Below are positions 18,221-27,107 of a stretch of 58,124 nucleotides of DNA, one piece after another. Source of the stretch: Chitinivibrionales bacterium (lineage in GTDB: Bacteria; Fibrobacterota; Chitinivibrionia; Chitinivibrionales; JANQEN01); contig JANQEN010000046.1 of the NCBI GenBank assembly GCA_028278335.1, positions 1 to 58,124 on the forward strand, written 5' to 3'. The notes under the pieces are model-generated. The model was not told where the DNA came from and made no database searches. It saw nothing but the letters and a program-made list of their open reading frames with translations. Made by a program: the position numbers and the translations under genes. The stretch's first letter is position 1. Every line of letters starts with the position of its first letter.

Positions 18221-19138
18221 GTGAAAAATGTTTTATTAGTATTTCTCTCATTGTTATGGTTTACATCTTTCATTTATGCTCAGGATGATGTAGAAGTTGT
18301 TCTTCAGAATGGCCTAAATGGTTATGATGGATGTGAAGATTCATATATAACAACAACAAATTGGTCGAGTATACAAAACTATCAAAAAAATCTGAATCAT
18401 AGTACTAAAACCGATCTAATTGTTCATAATGAGGCGTGTTGAAGCTACCCAAAAGCCCGGGTGGTGATAAAGTATGATCTTAGTGATATTCCTCAAGGTG
18501 CCAAAATAAAAGAGGCAACTCTTTCATTTTACAATTATGCTATTGACCCCAAATTGCATAATCAAACTAGAAATGCTGCAAAATCAATATATAAAATAAC
18601 AAGTAGTTGGCAAGCGAGAACTGTCAATTGGAATTCGAATGTTAAATTTACCTCTTCACCTATAGCTGATAATCCAAGTACAAGTATAAGAGTTTGGCTC
18701 GATTATGATGTGACTGCTACGATTAAGGATGTTATTGAAAATGGAGCTGCTAATAATGGATTCTTAATGAAATTTAAAAATCCCTCTAGGTATTTAGGTG
18801 CAAAAATCTATGCGTCAGAAAGTTCACAACGAACCTATAGACCAAAACTAAAAATTGTCTATACTCCTTTTACCAATATTCGCTTACAAATGCGAAACGA
18901 AGTGAAGCAATTTACTGTTAGTAAACATATTGGTGGTAGTTATACAATTACAGGAAAACTAGATGGGGTTTGTGATATTACTGTTACAAATAGTATAGGT
19001 AAAATCTTGCATAAGGCCAATTCTGTTGACCTGACAAATGATTATGTATTACCAGAGATTAATAATTCAAGTATACTGTTTGTCACAATTAATTATAATA
19101 AACTTTCATTTACAAAGAAATTTTACCAGATTAAATAA
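18221..19138 (+). CDS. Putative secreted DNRLRE-like protein with in-frame TGA and sorting tail
   Basis: Two open stretches (18221-18442 and 18443-19138) are in the same frame and separated only by a TGA at 18440-18442, codon 74. Read through, they make 305 residues: GTG start with GGAGG ribosome site, signal peptide (about 1-20), then a DNRLRE/CBM96-like jelly roll (ARVVIKYDLSDIPQGAKIKEATLSFYNY, ITSSWQARTVNWN, DYDVTATIKDVI), and a sorting tail ending KKFYQIK. The context of the codon is NEAC-U-SYP, so it adjoins a Cys. A 7-bp hairpin (18444-18450 with 18459-18465) follows at once, but its loop is only 8 nt from the TGA, closer than typical SECIS. It is either a second selenoprotein or a gene with one nonsense mutation. 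Confidence 0.55.
18444..18465 (+). promoter_or_regulatory. Hairpin directly after in-frame TGA
   Basis: GCTACCC pairs with GGGTGGT (two G-U pairs) around an 8-nt loop, one base after the TGA of the DNRLRE-like gene. It is stable and well placed to affect translation. The loop begins about 8 nt from the TGA, outside the usual 16-37 nt range for bacterial SECIS, and its first two bases are A. The assignment is therefore weak. Confidence 0.3.
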
Positions 19139-19193
19139 TTTTATTATCCATAGGGAAAACTGCGAGTAAGCGAAGTTTGAAATGTAAAAAATG

Positions 19194-19222
19194 CCATGTC
19201 CGTAAGGGCGTGGTTATTTATT
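19194..19222 (+). terminator. Terminator of the DNRLRE-like gene
   Basis: CCATGTCC (19194-19201) pairs with GGGCGTGG (19206-19213) around a GTAA loop, using two G-U pairs, and is followed by TTATTTATT. It lies 55 nt after the stop codon of the TGA-containing gene. A maintained terminator suggests the full-length transcript is still a unit. Confidence 0.6.
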
Positions 19223-19359
19223 AAAAAATTAAAGAACACTCTTCAGAGAGGCTGTGTGGCAGGATATTTTATTTTCTCAATTTTACACAGGCTACCCGTC
19301 TGAGAATAATATCTGCTTTACACAAACTCATAGCCTCTTTAATAAAATTATTTAAAACA

Positions 19360-19860
19360 TTAAAAAGTAATTTTTAATGTTATGGAATTTAAATTTACAT
19401 TCAATGCTAAATTACCATTTGATTTATTTAATCTCTTTTTGTAATGCTTTACTTTTAAAAAGCCTATTGTAAAAAGAATACCTCCTCCTATAAGTAATGC
19501 ACTACCTCCTACAGATTCTACAGCACCCAAAATTGCTTCTCTAGAAGGGGCGACTATAGGATAATATGAACCTTGATTACTTTCATCATTTTCCTTTAAT
19601 TCCCTTTTATCTTTTACCAAATTGACTATTCCAATTGGTAATACTATAGCTCCAGCACCTAATAATATTACACCGCTAGTTCTCATCACAGAGTATCCAG
19701 TAATTTTTTTCTCAAGTCGCTCTATACTATACTCAGGATCTTTATATTGTAATCCGGTAATGGTTTTATTTAAACTATCGGTAGAAGTCTCATGATTGAA
19801 TGTTGGATTTGCCCAAGAAGGAAATGAAAATATTAAAATTAATATTAAATTTCTAATCAT
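19360..19860 (-). CDS. Small exported membrane protein of unknown function
   Basis: I do not recognise the family. I prefer ATG 19860 (MIRNLILILIFSF), which gives a clear signal peptide and 166 residues; an ATG at 19908 would add 16 residues. Two glycine-rich hydrophobic segments (TSGVILLGAGAIVLPIGIVNLV and the later SVGGSALLIGGGILFTIGFL) look like a membrane hairpin, separated by a hydrophilic loop containing KENDESNQGS. Codon use is AT-rich like the neighbours. It is similar in layout to small envelope proteins often called only hypothetical. Confidence 0.55.
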   Translation of the reverse strand: MIRNLILILIFSFPSWANPTFNHETSTDSLNKTITGLQYKDPEYSIERLEKKITGYSVMRTSGVILLGAGAIVLPIGIVNLVKDKRELKENDESNQGSYYPIVAPSREAILGAVESVGGSALLIGGGILFTIGFLKVKHYKKRLNKSNGNLALNVNLNSITLKITF

Positions 19861-20127
19861 AACAAATTTAATCCTTGCCAACTCTTCCCTCACAACACTA
19901 AAGTTCAACAGAGTCCACCCTCGCTCTTTAAGGCTAGGTGCTGCTGTAACTTGATTTGTTGTGAGCCTAAGCGATAGCGTCTGTAATCGTAATCTGTTTG
20001 GAGCGAAACTTCTTAATCTTTAATATAATTATCGGGTTTACAAAATTTGCATACCATGAAGGGTTTGTCGAATGTACATCTTTTATCAAAATACAGTAAT
20101 ATTGACAAAATGGTTGGGGAGTGACAA

Positions 20128-21807
20128 CTATCGAACCATGAGCACTCTCTGGTTCTCTATTATTTTACGTCCTAACGTCTCTATTGTCAGGACGAAATAA
20201 TACATCCCCCCTGCAAGCAGCTTTCCGTCCATGTCCGTACCGTTCCAGGTGACAGTATGGTTACCCCTTAGCTGGTCTTTGGCAAGAAGGTGCACTCTTT
20301 TTCCCCGAGTATTATAAATTTCAAGAGTAACTTCACTCTTTGAAGCAAGGGTGTAGGCTATTGTTGTATGGGAAATAAAAGGGTTTGGGTATGAAGAGAG
20401 ACTAAGGCGCCCCTGATTGACCTTCCTATTTGACGGTGATATATTAACAATAATTTCATCAACGGTTAATCCTTTAATGCAGAAATTCCCTGTATTCAAA
20501 TATCCCGAAGGATCATCATAATCATAAAAATCCTTCCATACATCACTACCTATTTCCCGGTAATAGCTTTGACCTTTTTTTGCCGAGGATAAAACAATGT
20601 TAGGATTCTTCCAACCAAGAAGAACAGGCACCTCCGATGTCCTGTCGTAGGGGTGGCCTCCAGTGGAGAGCTTCAGGCAGATATAAAAATCGTCATCCTT
20701 TTCCAGTGACACCGGCGTTGTCAAATCTATTGTATGTAAACCGGTATGGATAATGGTACCACTCATTTCAGTACATTTCACGGCTAACTCGCCATTGCTG
20801 AAACTGTCGTATACTGCAACGTCATAGGTGACATTATCCACGGCTGTATAAAAACTGACAGCCCGAAGTTCCCCGTTTTGCTCAGCTACAAAGGCGTTAA
20901 AAGCTTCTCTGCAGTTTGGTTTGGTGTCCCGCCAACCATGAAAATCGTGGTAGTAGACATTGTTAAAAGCAAGCGTATCTGTGTTCTGGAATGATATGGC
21001 GCCCATCTCGGGATGGTGGCCGCCACCGTGCTTATCATAATAAGACATCCAGAAACATCCCGCAATCTGGCTGTTTGGTCCGTAGCTGTTTTTACATAAC
21101 CAGGCCCCGGGTTTTTCTGCAAGGGTTTCCTTTTCGTCATCCCAGCCTATTATTGCAACAGCATGGTTTGGTTCAATGGTGGTTGAATCAGGCTGATAAT
21201 GGGTGTGTGTTTCATAATCGGTGTAACCGACATTCAGGCAGGTGCCCATCGCGCCATGGGTCATGATTTTATGTTTGATTGTATCAATGTGTTCAAGATT
21301 GTCGCCGACAACATACCATTCAATATTGCGAACATGATAATAATGTCCGGAGTCACAAAAACGTTGGGGAGGTTCATCGTAGGATTGAGCGTCGACATCG
21401 CGCAGCGCGCCTTCCAGGCGCGATAAATAGGCCGAAACAACCCGGTAATCTCCGCCATAGTGGACCTCTAGGCCATGAATGCTGTCAACATCATCATTAT
21501 TATGCTCGTTGAACCCGTTCCACCAATCCAGATGATATTCGGCAAGATTAGGCTCCTTTAACGAATCGATTGTCGTGTCCTCTACCATGTTCCACAATCC
21601 GGTTATCATAAGGTTGCTTTCTATCGCCGCCATGGCGCCATGAGTCCAGCAAGTGCCTCCCATTTGCTGCTTAATTGCGGAGACATAGTTTTTACCATCA
21701 ACGTCGCGAAGATCAAATTTTTTTGGCAACCGAACAGGGGAGTCCTGTGTATTTGCTGTGGTGAGTATGGCTAACGAAAAAAGGATCAGGAGCAATTTGT
21801 TTGTCAT
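20128..21807 (-). CDS. Secreted papain-family cysteine peptidase with FlgD-like C-terminal domain
   Basis: I start at ATG 21807 (MTNKLLLILFSLAILTTANT), where an AGGAT site precedes a clear signal peptide; the protein has 559 residues. The peptidase domain begins LPKKFDLRD, has the catalytic Cys in KQQMGGTCWTHGA, the His in EPNHAVAIIGWDD and the Asn in WLCKNSYGPN, so the triad is complete. Residues about 290-450 resemble the lectin-like domain seen after such bacterial C1 peptidases. The last about 85 residues (YPNPFISHTTIAYTL...WNGTDMDGK) are a FlgD-Ig/T9SS-type domain, a more classic form than in the neighbours. It should be an active extracellular protease. The gene is richer in G+C than its surroundings. 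Confidence 0.85.
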   Translation of the reverse strand: MTNKLLLILFSLAILTTANTQDSPVRLPKKFDLRDVDGKNYVSAIKQQMGGTCWTHGAMAAIESNLMITGLWNMVEDTTIDSLKEPNLAEYHLDWWNGFNEHNNDDVDSIHGLEVHYGGDYRVVSAYLSRLEGALRDVDAQSYDEPPQRFCDSGHYYHVRNIEWYVVGDNLEHIDTIKHKIMTHGAMGTCLNVGYTDYETHTHYQPDSTTIEPNHAVAIIGWDDEKETLAEKPGAWLCKNSYGPNSQIAGCFWMSYYDKHGGGHHPEMGAISFQNTDTLAFNNVYYHDFHGWRDTKPNCREAFNAFVAEQNGELRAVSFYTAVDNVTYDVAVYDSFSNGELAVKCTEMSGTIIHTGLHTIDLTTPVSLEKDDDFYICLKLSTGGHPYDRTSEVPVLLGWKNPNIVLSSAKKGQSYYREIGSDVWKDFYDYDDPSGYLNTGNFCIKGLTVDEIIVNISPSNRKVNQGRLSLSSYPNPFISHTTIAYTLASKSEVTLEIYNTRGKRVHLLAKDQLRGNHTVTWNGTDMDGKLLAGGMYYFVLTIETLGRKIIENQRVLMVR

Positions 21808-21886
21808 AGTTCTATCCTGCGATATTGAGGCCTTTGATAGATTTTGTTCATAATAAAAATAAATAAAGGCATTCATTTATGCTTCT

Positions 21887-22310
21887 TTAGAGTAATCCCC
21901 CGGAAAAGTAAATACGTGGTTTACCATTAAATCTAGAAAGAAGTTTGTCTGTCATGTAACCAAACCAATACGAAATCCACACCTGATCTTTAGTGTCAAT
22001 TTTTATATCAGTGATATAGGAACCTACCTAGGATATTAGAGGTATCAAAATTTAACCAGTTTGTACCATTAAACTTTGAAATCCCATCAGCAGTGCCGAA
22101 CCATTTGTTGCCAAAACTATCAATGGCGATAGATTTGACATCATTTTCGATTAACCCATCATCTCTTGTGTATATATTTAAAATTTCGCCTTCAAAATTT
22201 CTTTTAACAACACCTCCACTTGTTGCGATCCAAACAGTGTCTTTGTGAAAGCATATATCACTAATAACATTAGTGCAAGTATATGATTTAAAATCAACAC
22301 CAAAACAGAA
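21887..22310 (-). pseudogene. Decayed two-component-regulator-propeller (Reg_prop) gene fragment
   Basis: Translating the minus strand gives propeller-blade sequence in two frames. The first has TVWIATSGGVVKRNF, LIENDVKSIAIDSFGNKW and FGTADGISKFNG. After a break near 22030-22040 a second frame carries YITDIKIDTKDQVWISYW and ends with TAA at 21887. Each is the standard Reg_prop blade pattern, so this is the C-terminal end of a propeller protein broken by a frameshift and lacking its N-terminus. It probably once coded for an exported or sensor propeller protein. Confidence 0.65.
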
Positions 22311-22419
22311 TTGATAATATAAAAGTACAAAGAATTCTTTCTATTGTTAGAATTTTTCTTTGGTTCTATTTCATAATTCAATTCAAGGGTTTTGATAAAA
22401 ATCTCTCTTTGAGTTATAG

Positions 22420-22587
22420 AATTCAAAATGCAATTATCACATTTTTATTTATTGGTTTAAATGTATCTTAGAGAATGAATTTGACGAACTATCATATACA
22501 GTTCTGAGGGTAGAAAGTGGTGGTGAAGCTTTTAACTTACCTGGTGGTGGAAATAAATCGGAAGGAATTGAATTGCCAGCAGCGTAA
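22420..22587 (+). pseudogene. C-terminal fragment of an unidentified gene
   Basis: A plus-strand frame ending with TAA at 22585 reads ENEFDELSYTVLRVESGGEAFNLPGGG, then NKSEGIELPAA. It looks like the genuine tail of a protein, but stops and AT-rich DNA lie upstream and no start is present. It lies about 50 bp before the LysM-DUF2235 gene, in the same direction, so it may be the remnant of an upstream gene of that secretion-related cluster. I cannot name the family. Confidence 0.4.
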
Positions 22588-22639
22588 GAATGAAGAGATA
22601 TACAATTACATCAGCGTTCAATAGCAAAGGAAACTGAAA

Positions 22640-23968
22640 ATGACAGAATATATCCATACTGTAAAAGAAGGAGATACCCTTTCAAAAATTTCCCAACAAT
22701 ATTACCGGAACATGAACTACTACAAATATCTGGCGAGGTTTAATAACATCGAAAACCCCGACCTCATCACAGTTGGACAAGAGATCAAGATACCGATTTA
22801 TCTGATGGTAGGTACAGAAAGACAGAAGGGCAATCCCATTCTCAATATGGTTAGAGCCAACTCAAGCAAACAAAATAACCAGCCACCGCAGACAGATACC
22901 TGTATCGGTTTTTTCTTTGATGGTACCGGAAATAATGCACAAAACGATAGACCAATTGGCAAAGATACAAACGTGGCAAAATTGTTTGAGTTGTACGAAC
23001 GGAAGCGTAATTCAAAGGGTATCAGTATTCAACAAGCCTATTATCACATTGGTGTTGGTACCGACAAAGAGAAGTGGTATGACGACTGGATTGAAACAAT
23101 CGCTTTAGGCCCATTAGTCAAATTCATTAAAGATCGATTTACGGACAAAACTCTTGAAAACTTTTCCGGACTTCTTACTGGTTCCGGGGGACAACAGAGG
23201 ATAAAAGATGCTATCACGCAGTTGGATTCTTTTATTTCGGATAACCCAGATGCAGAAGTGATAAAAATTGATGTTTTTGGCTTCTCAAGAGGCGCCGCGA
23301 TTGCACGACACTTTGTAAATCTTGTTCATGATTATGAGAAAGTACGGGTACGGCTTCTTGGTATTTTTGATACAGTTGGTTCCTTTGGACTTGGAGGAAA
23401 TGATGTCAATATTGGGTATTCTCTTGCTGTGTATAGTTCCCGAGTGGACAGAGTGGTTCATTTTATAGCCAGGCATGAATATCGGAGTCTTTTCGACCTG
23501 ACTTCTATTAAGCGATTACAGAATGAGCATGAGACATGGCGGTCTCATCCTTTCAACAAGTACATGAAAACAAAACCTCTTCCAGGCAACATGGTAGAAC
23601 GAGCATTCATTGGAGCACATTCCGATGTCGGTGGTGGGTATCAACCAATTGATGATGAGGGTATTAAAAACACGCTTTCCCGTATACCACTCTATGCCAT
23701 GGTCGATGAAGCAATCAAAGCAGGCGTGCCGCTTAAACCTATCAAAACCTATCTCTCAATAAATCCTGCTAGGGAAAGCGCCTTTGCGGTATCAGATGAT
23801 TTGAAAAAATTGCTTGATGCAAGAAATAATGAACTGCAATATGAACAGCTTACTGACGAGAGTCAAGTGTATTTCATGAACATAAAGAAAAAGTATATCC
23901 ACGATTCTCGGTATCCAATTGACGGTGACAGCACGTCTCGCGATGTCTTCTACCATGGAGTTTATTAG
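22640..23968 (+). CDS. LysM-DUF2235 protein, Tle1-like phospholipase
   Basis: The 442-residue protein has no signal peptide. Residues 4-54 are a LysM domain (YIHTVKEGDTLSKIS, LITVGQEIKIP), which binds peptidoglycan. The rest is a DUF2235 alpha/beta-hydrolase of the Tle1 type: CIGFFFDGTGNN, the nucleophile Ser216 in GFSRGAA, Asp244 in GIFDTVG and His327 in GAHSDVGGGY. DUF2235 enzymes are known as type VI secretion phospholipase effectors. The LysM fusion plus lack of signal peptide fits delivery into a competitor's periplasm, but no secretion genes are in the window. An AAAGGA site precedes the ATG. The next gene follows after 3 bp and is a candidate immunity protein. Confidence 0.8.
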   Translation: MTEYIHTVKEGDTLSKISQQYYRNMNYYKYLARFNNIENPDLITVGQEIKIPIYLMVGTERQKGNPILNMVRANSSKQNNQPPQTDTCIGFFFDGTGNNAQNDRPIGKDTNVAKLFELYERKRNSKGISIQQAYYHIGVGTDKEKWYDDWIETIALGPLVKFIKDRFTDKTLENFSGLLTGSGGQQRIKDAITQLDSFISDNPDAEVIKIDVFGFSRGAAIARHFVNLVHDYEKVRVRLLGIFDTVGSFGLGGNDVNIGYSLAVYSSRVDRVVHFIARHEYRSLFDLTSIKRLQNEHETWRSHPFNKYMKTKPLPGNMVERAFIGAHSDVGGGYQPIDDEGIKNTLSRIPLYAMVDEAIKAGVPLKPIKTYLSINPARESAFAVSDDLKKLLDARNNELQYEQLTDESQVYFMNIKKKYIHDSRYPIDGDSTSRDVFYHGVY

Positions 23969-23971
23969 ATT

Positions 23972-24406
23972 ATGAAGTGCTTATTCTTCCTCCTCCCTCT
24001 ATTCATTTTTCGGTGCAGTCGCACTTCCGACATTGAGTTTTGCTTCGACACAATGGTCAATGGCACAGTAGCAGTGAACTGTCAAATTGACAGTTTGTTT
24101 GTACCCTGCGGAGTCATGAGTGCGGTTGGAACGCCCTTGTCCAATGAAGAGATTGACTTTGACGCTCTGAAACACTGGTGTGGTAAGTCCGCCTCGGGTT
24201 ATAACATGTTACCACCAGATTCCGCGTTTTTAGACTGGAGTTATTTACCTGTGGGAAAAGAGAGTGTATCAGGAAATGTACAGTTCTTTAAGAAGAGGTT
24301 GAAGTTGCCGCCATTCCCCAGAAGAACACGGGGAGAGAGCTATCGTGTATCGTTTATGATCGCCTATCAGGACAGTGTTCTTGTAAGGATTGAGATTAAA
24401 GAGTGA
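23972..24406 (+). CDS. Small exported protein, possible immunity partner of the DUF2235 lipase
   Basis: This 144-residue protein starts 3 nt after the lipase stop, so the two are one operon. The N-terminus MKCLFFLLPLFIFRCSR is a short signal sequence with a Cys at its end. The lipobox is poor (Phe-Arg before Cys), so lipidation is uncertain. The rest has no family I recognise and contains four more Cys. Periplasmic partners encoded right after Tle1-type effectors usually neutralise them; that role is inference from position only. Confidence 0.55.
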   Translation: MKCLFFLLPLFIFRCSRTSDIEFCFDTMVNGTVAVNCQIDSLFVPCGVMSAVGTPLSNEEIDFDALKHWCGKSASGYNMLPPDSAFLDWSYLPVGKESVSGNVQFFKKRLKLPPFPRRTRGESYRVSFMIAYQDSVLVRIEIKE

Positions 24407-24463
24407 GATGATCGCACAACAGAAGAGATTATTGAGAGTGGGAAGAATAAAAAAGCAACAGTG

Positions 24464-24994
24464 TTAAAATGCTTTTCCCAAACAGAGAACAATCCCCGGA
24501 AGAGGAAATAGGGGAAGGGAAAAGGATTCCATACCTGGTTTAGGCTTAGTTATATTGATACAGAGTGATGGGCCAGCACAAACTCTAAAACGCCAATTAT
24601 TTCTCCATGTTCTAGCATAGCAGTAGCGGCAGGAGATTGTAATGGGGACACGTTTAAAGCGTGTTAGATCATCCAAATAGTAGTAGGGGCTTCCTTGAAT
24701 CTCGATGCTATGACTTGAAAAGCCTGACAGTGCTTTTGTCTCAGTATAAAAGGATCTTCCAATATATATTGCCGGGCAGAACTCAAAATCGGGTCCATCG
24801 ACAAATTTGGTATAGACTAATGAAAGTAGTCCAGGCATAATACCGATATCTACTTTTTTAATTCGAAATGTATACCTGATTCCAGCACACTCAGGACTAC
24901 CTACTATTAGAGAGATATCATGTTTGGGATATGTCGATCCTTTACAAATCGAGAATAGGAATAAAATCAAGCTTATACAGTTTTTATGAATCAC
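24464..24994 (-). CDS. Small exported protein of unknown function, possible outer-membrane barrel
   Basis: I do not recognise the family. I prefer a GTG start at 24994, preceded by GGAAG, which gives a good signal peptide (MIHKNCISLILFLFSICKG) and 176 residues; an ATG at 25048 without ribosome site is the alternative. The mature part alternates polar and hydrophobic residues (ISLIVGSPECAGIRYTFRI, RFRVCAGPSLCINI) and ends in a hydrophobic stretch with final Phe, as in small barrels. It is divergent from the lipoprotein gene at 25154. Confidence 0.45.
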   Translation of the reverse strand: MIHKNCISLILFLFSICKGSTYPKHDISLIVGSPECAGIRYTFRIKKVDIGIMPGLLSLVYTKFVDGPDFEFCPAIYIGRSFYTETKALSGFSSHSIEIQGSPYYYLDDLTRFKRVPITISCRYCYARTWRNNWRFRVCAGPSLCINITKPKPGMESFSLPLFPLPGIVLCLGKAF

Positions 24995-25153
24995 CAGTAT
25001 CTTCCAAAAAAGGTTTGATAACTTCTGTTCTATAAAACACAAAACCATTCTAACATCGCTCAGTATTTTGTTTTTCCCTTATTATTTGTTTATATTTCAT
25101 AGTGAGATAGAGTTATCAAAGAAAATTGAGACTATCACCAATTGGAGGTCCTG

Positions 25154-25927
25154 ATGTGTATTAAATCGATAAAGCTTTACATTTTAATTATAATAGTGTT
25201 ATTTCTATTAACATCCTGTGCTGTGTCACCATTACAATCATCCAGAATTTGTTCAAATTTTTCCTATACTATTGGAGGCTCAGTAACTTCAACTGACTCC
25301 GAACTCCAAATTCATTGTGTAGATAACGACGATCCTGGGCATAATAGAACCAGTGCACTTGATAAGGGTGGACCAAAATGTTCCAATTACTTCTCCATCG
25401 GGATTAGTAATAGAGTACAAATTTCCTTAAATCTATTACCTGGATTACCTTGGGTCTATTTTCAAGCATCTGCTGGTGTTAAAGCCAATGTTTTTGATTT
25501 TCCAGGAAAGGGCAAGCTCTTTCGAAATATTGCCTTTTCTCTTTATGGAAGTGCAGATGTGGGAATGAAAGAGTGGGAAAGCTGGACTACTGCCTTAGGG
25601 GGTGGTATTATTGGTACCTATCAAAAATTTAATGAAAGTGAGTTAGAATTAGTTTTTATCCCCTTGGGTGAGTATATGGGTTTAAGTGATAAACTTGCGA
25701 CAGATACAGATCAGTACTTTTATTTTTACAATGCAAAACTTGGACTTGGGGCAATTTATTGGCCAACTTCCAATAAACGAGTATCACTCTCCTTTGGAGG
25801 ATTTTATCGTATTCCAGTAACAGAGCGTGTACTTTTTGATCAAGAATTCTACACATTATCATACACTAACAATCTATCACCCTGGTATCTTAAGGCATCT
25901 ATTCGGTTTAACCTTGCCATGCCCTAA
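25154..25927 (+). CDS. Lipoprotein with barrel-like sequence
   Basis: I use the ATG at 25154, where GGAGG lies 5 nt upstream. The 257-residue product has a lipoprotein signal ending LLTSC. The rest shows amphipathic strands (FSIGISNRVQISLNLLPG, WVYFQASAGVKANVF, LYGSADVGMKEW, RVSLSFGGFYRIPV, WYLKASIRFNLAMP), suggesting a small beta-barrel or barrel-like outer-membrane lipoprotein. No named family is evident. It is followed by a 140-bp gap before the DUF3108 gene. Confidence 0.55.
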   Translation: MCIKSIKLYILIIIVLFLLTSCAVSPLQSSRICSNFSYTIGGSVTSTDSELQIHCVDNDDPGHNRTSALDKGGPKCSNYFSIGISNRVQISLNLLPGLPWVYFQASAGVKANVFDFPGKGKLFRNIAFSLYGSADVGMKEWESWTTALGGGIIGTYQKFNESELELVFIPLGEYMGLSDKLATDTDQYFYFYNAKLGLGAIYWPTSNKRVSLSFGGFYRIPVTERVLFDQEFYTLSYTNNLSPWYLKASIRFNLAMP

Positions 25928-26069
25928 TATGAAAGAAAAGAAATAAAATTTCTCATGCAATATACTTCTCCATCAACTCGTATATTATTATATTGGATAG
26001 ACAGAGCTCTTTGAATATCAATTTATTAAAAATACACCATGATTCTTGGTTAACTTTTGAGCATTTATT

Positions 26070-27026
26070 ATGCGATTTCATGTAAAAGACAACGTTTTTA
26101 ATCTCTTTTCTTCCCATAAATACAAATATCTCTTTTTTGTAGTTTTTTTAGTACTTTTTTGTATACCCTCATCGATCTTGGGGAAGTCAAAAAAAATGAA
26201 ATGGGACAGGGCTGAAAAAGAGGTTGGTACAAATGTCTATTCGCAAAAATTTAAGGACTCCTTAAAAACTGCCTTTGCAGTTGCTGATCAGGAGAAGCTT
26301 CGAGAGCTTCCTGAGCGCGAGTTCCCCTTTAATAAAAAGGAGAAGCTTGTCTATGATGGGGGTTGGGGATTTTTACGTGCAGGATTTTGTATCCTTGATG
26401 GTAAGGTGGTAAAGGGAAAGGTTCATGTTGAGGGAAAGGCTGTGACCAATAACTTTGTAAGCACCTTTTTTAAGGTGCGGGATCATGCGCGAACCACCTT
26501 TGATTTATTGGGACTCTATCCCTATTTTTTTGAACAGCATATTTCTGAAACAACCTATAAAACAAAAATGAAAGGCAATAAGGCAGTTCGTGTGGGCAAG
26601 GAGTATAAACGGGATAACTGGGCAATTTACGATCATACCGCTGGTAAAGTGCACACCGATAGAAAAAAGGACAGCTTGACCTATCCTATAAAACCATACT
26701 CCAACAATTATCTCTCTCTCTTTTATTACTTACGTACATTGAAGTTTACACCGGGTGACACCTTTTCTATTGATTGTTTTGTCCATGGTAAAGACTATCC
26801 TATATTTTTCAAGGTGCTTGGTCGAGAGCAGATTAAGGTGAAAGCCGGGACCTTTGACTGTATCAAAGTAGAGCCTAAGCTTGTGGGTGAAGGATCGGGA
26901 TTTACCAAGCGAGACAAGATGTATCTTTGGTTTACTGATGATAAATACCATATGATGGTCAAAGGAAAGGCTAAAATCTCCTTAGGATGGCTCTCGGTAA
27001 ATTTATTGCACTATAAACGGAAATAA
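26070..27026 (+). CDS. DUF3108 family envelope protein
   Basis: This 318-residue protein has an N-terminal hydrophobic anchor or signal (about 20-38, YLFFVVFLVLFCIPSSILG). The remainder matches the DUF3108 pattern: FNKKEKLVYDGGWGFLRAG, a FFKVRDHARTTFD segment, TYPIKPYSNNYLSLFYYLRTL and VKAGTFDCIKVEP, then YLWFTDDKYHMMVKGKAKI. Such proteins are exported and have a lipocalin-like or VIT-like beta fold of unknown role. It begins a run of rightward envelope and ion-transport genes. Confidence 0.75.
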   Translation: MRFHVKDNVFNLFSSHKYKYLFFVVFLVLFCIPSSILGKSKKMKWDRAEKEVGTNVYSQKFKDSLKTAFAVADQEKLRELPEREFPFNKKEKLVYDGGWGFLRAGFCILDGKVVKGKVHVEGKAVTNNFVSTFFKVRDHARTTFDLLGLYPYFFEQHISETTYKTKMKGNKAVRVGKEYKRDNWAIYDHTAGKVHTDRKKDSLTYPIKPYSNNYLSLFYYLRTLKFTPGDTFSIDCFVHGKDYPIFFKVLGREQIKVKAGTFDCIKVEPKLVGEGSGFTKRDKMYLWFTDDKYHMMVKGKAKISLGWLSVNLLHYKRK

Positions 27027-27107
27027 TTAGAACTGCTCCCATAACTGTTTCTCGATAGAACATTGTTTTGAATACAGTTCTTGTCACTCTTAACCTTTGC
27101 GAGTAGT

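Noticed and set aside
13867..18465. Alternative genetic code (TGA read as Trp or Gly throughout)
   Set aside because: Many complete genes here end with TGA at the expected family length (for example the CNB protein, M23 peptidase and cbiQ), so TGA is a regular stop; only specific recoding could explain the two in-frame cases.
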